From NCBI RefSeq assembly GCF_037975245.1, contig NC_092570.1, positions 14,831,501 through 14,895,500 of the forward strand: a DNA stretch of 64,000 nucleotides, written 5' to 3'. The stretch's first letter is position 1; the number at the start of each line of letters is the position of its first letter. Positions 63,413 to 64,000 of this stretch are shown here, in pieces. The position numbers and the translations under genes were made by a program. Below the pieces are notes generated by a model. It made no database searches. It was given only the letters and a program-made list of their open reading frames with translations, and had not been told where the DNA came from. The stretch is from Apostichopus japonicus. Lineage: Eukaryota > Echinodermata > Holothuroidea > Aspidochirotida > Stichopodidae.

Positions 63413-64000
63413 TATAATAATTATTTATTAATTTATTTCCCGCGTATTTAATATTTTTTTCCCGTCAATTCTGGTGCAATTTTCGTGGATAAAAAGACAT
63501 GGGATATTATTTCTATAGGCCTATTATGATACAGTAAATAATGTTTCCATTATCGTTCGACTATAGTCTGGCCAACATATAGTATGCCATACCGTATCGT
63601 CAATGCGAAATGACAATTTCAAGCATAGCTGTAGTTCCTAAGTTTTGCAATATGACGAAAACCACCCAAGGGTAGCCGCCAGTAATAACAGCATTTTGCA
63701 GTCCAAACTTTCTGTAACACAACTCTATAATTTTCTGCTTCATGGTTTGGCAGTTATTTCTGCGTGCGTTTTTCTTTTGATGTTGAGTTTGCTTTACATT
63801 TAAAGGTGCAGTTGGGTTGGTTCATTTGGTTGGCTATGTGGTTCAAAGGGCAGCTAATGAACAATTTAATGTACTTAAGAGATATATAGACAGTGCATTC
63901 AATGTCTATGTTATACCGCAGATTCAATGGTTTACACAAACCGTCAAATTCAAATGTCCTATCTGAAATGACTTTCTAAATTGAAAAGATTATAAATTTG
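63408..64000. other. Intergenic or intronic, nothing seen
   Basis: AT-rich sequence without coding signal or repeat structure that I could recognise. Confidence 0.4.

Overview
This is a eukaryotic nuclear window with the look of an invertebrate deuterostome genome. Genes are split by GT-AG introns, intergenic DNA is AT-rich, and there are many tandem and dispersed repeats and long poly-G/poly-C tracts. The gene set (a CHST15-type sulfotransferase, Ig-domain receptors, SETD4, MCCC1) and the repeat style fit an echinoderm, possibly a sea cucumber. That identification is an inference and no marker in the window proves it. All coding models were built by eye from splice signals, reading phase and recalled protein-family similarity.

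Layout. (1) 1-2606: the last two coding exons and 3' flank of a CHST15-like gene whose 5' part lies left of the window. (2) 3671-4360: a G-rich 138-bp tandem repeat. (3) 5937-17038, plus strand: a complete eight-exon CHST15-like sulfotransferase (about 373 aa). Its last two exons and 3' flank (16165-18518) are a near-copy of the block at 274-2606. (4) 20411-21706 and 24017-25320, minus strand: two tandem paralogues of an intron-poor three-Ig-domain membrane receptor. Copy 1 keeps a cytoplasmic tail with an ITIM-like tyrosine motif. Copy 2 is frameshifted inside the membrane segment and loses the tail. (5) 25321-32808: no convincing gene; several dispersed repeats, a textbook non-autonomous hAT element and a 202-bp tandem duplication. 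(6) 42231-about 32809, minus strand: SETD4, a SET-domain lysine methyltransferase, with seven phase-consistent exons and a tentative eighth. (7) 60054-44844, minus strand: MCCC1, the biotin-containing alpha subunit of mitochondrial 3-methylcrotonyl-CoA carboxylase, complete in 17 coding exons (702 aa). (8) 60055-64000: repeats and one possible small exon.

The genes do not form a pathway. MCCC1 acts in mitochondrial leucine breakdown, SETD4 is a protein methyltransferase, the CHST15-like enzyme should act in the Golgi on chondroitin/dermatan sulfate, and the Ig proteins look like surface immune-type receptors. The introns of SETD4 and MCCC1 are rich in expanded repeats, including an uninterrupted 1.2-kb trinucleotide array (50421-51625) at the 3' end of a non-LTR retrotransposon. 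The best candidates for new biology are the paired Ig receptors (tailed and tail-less copies) and the recently duplicated sulfotransferase 3' block.
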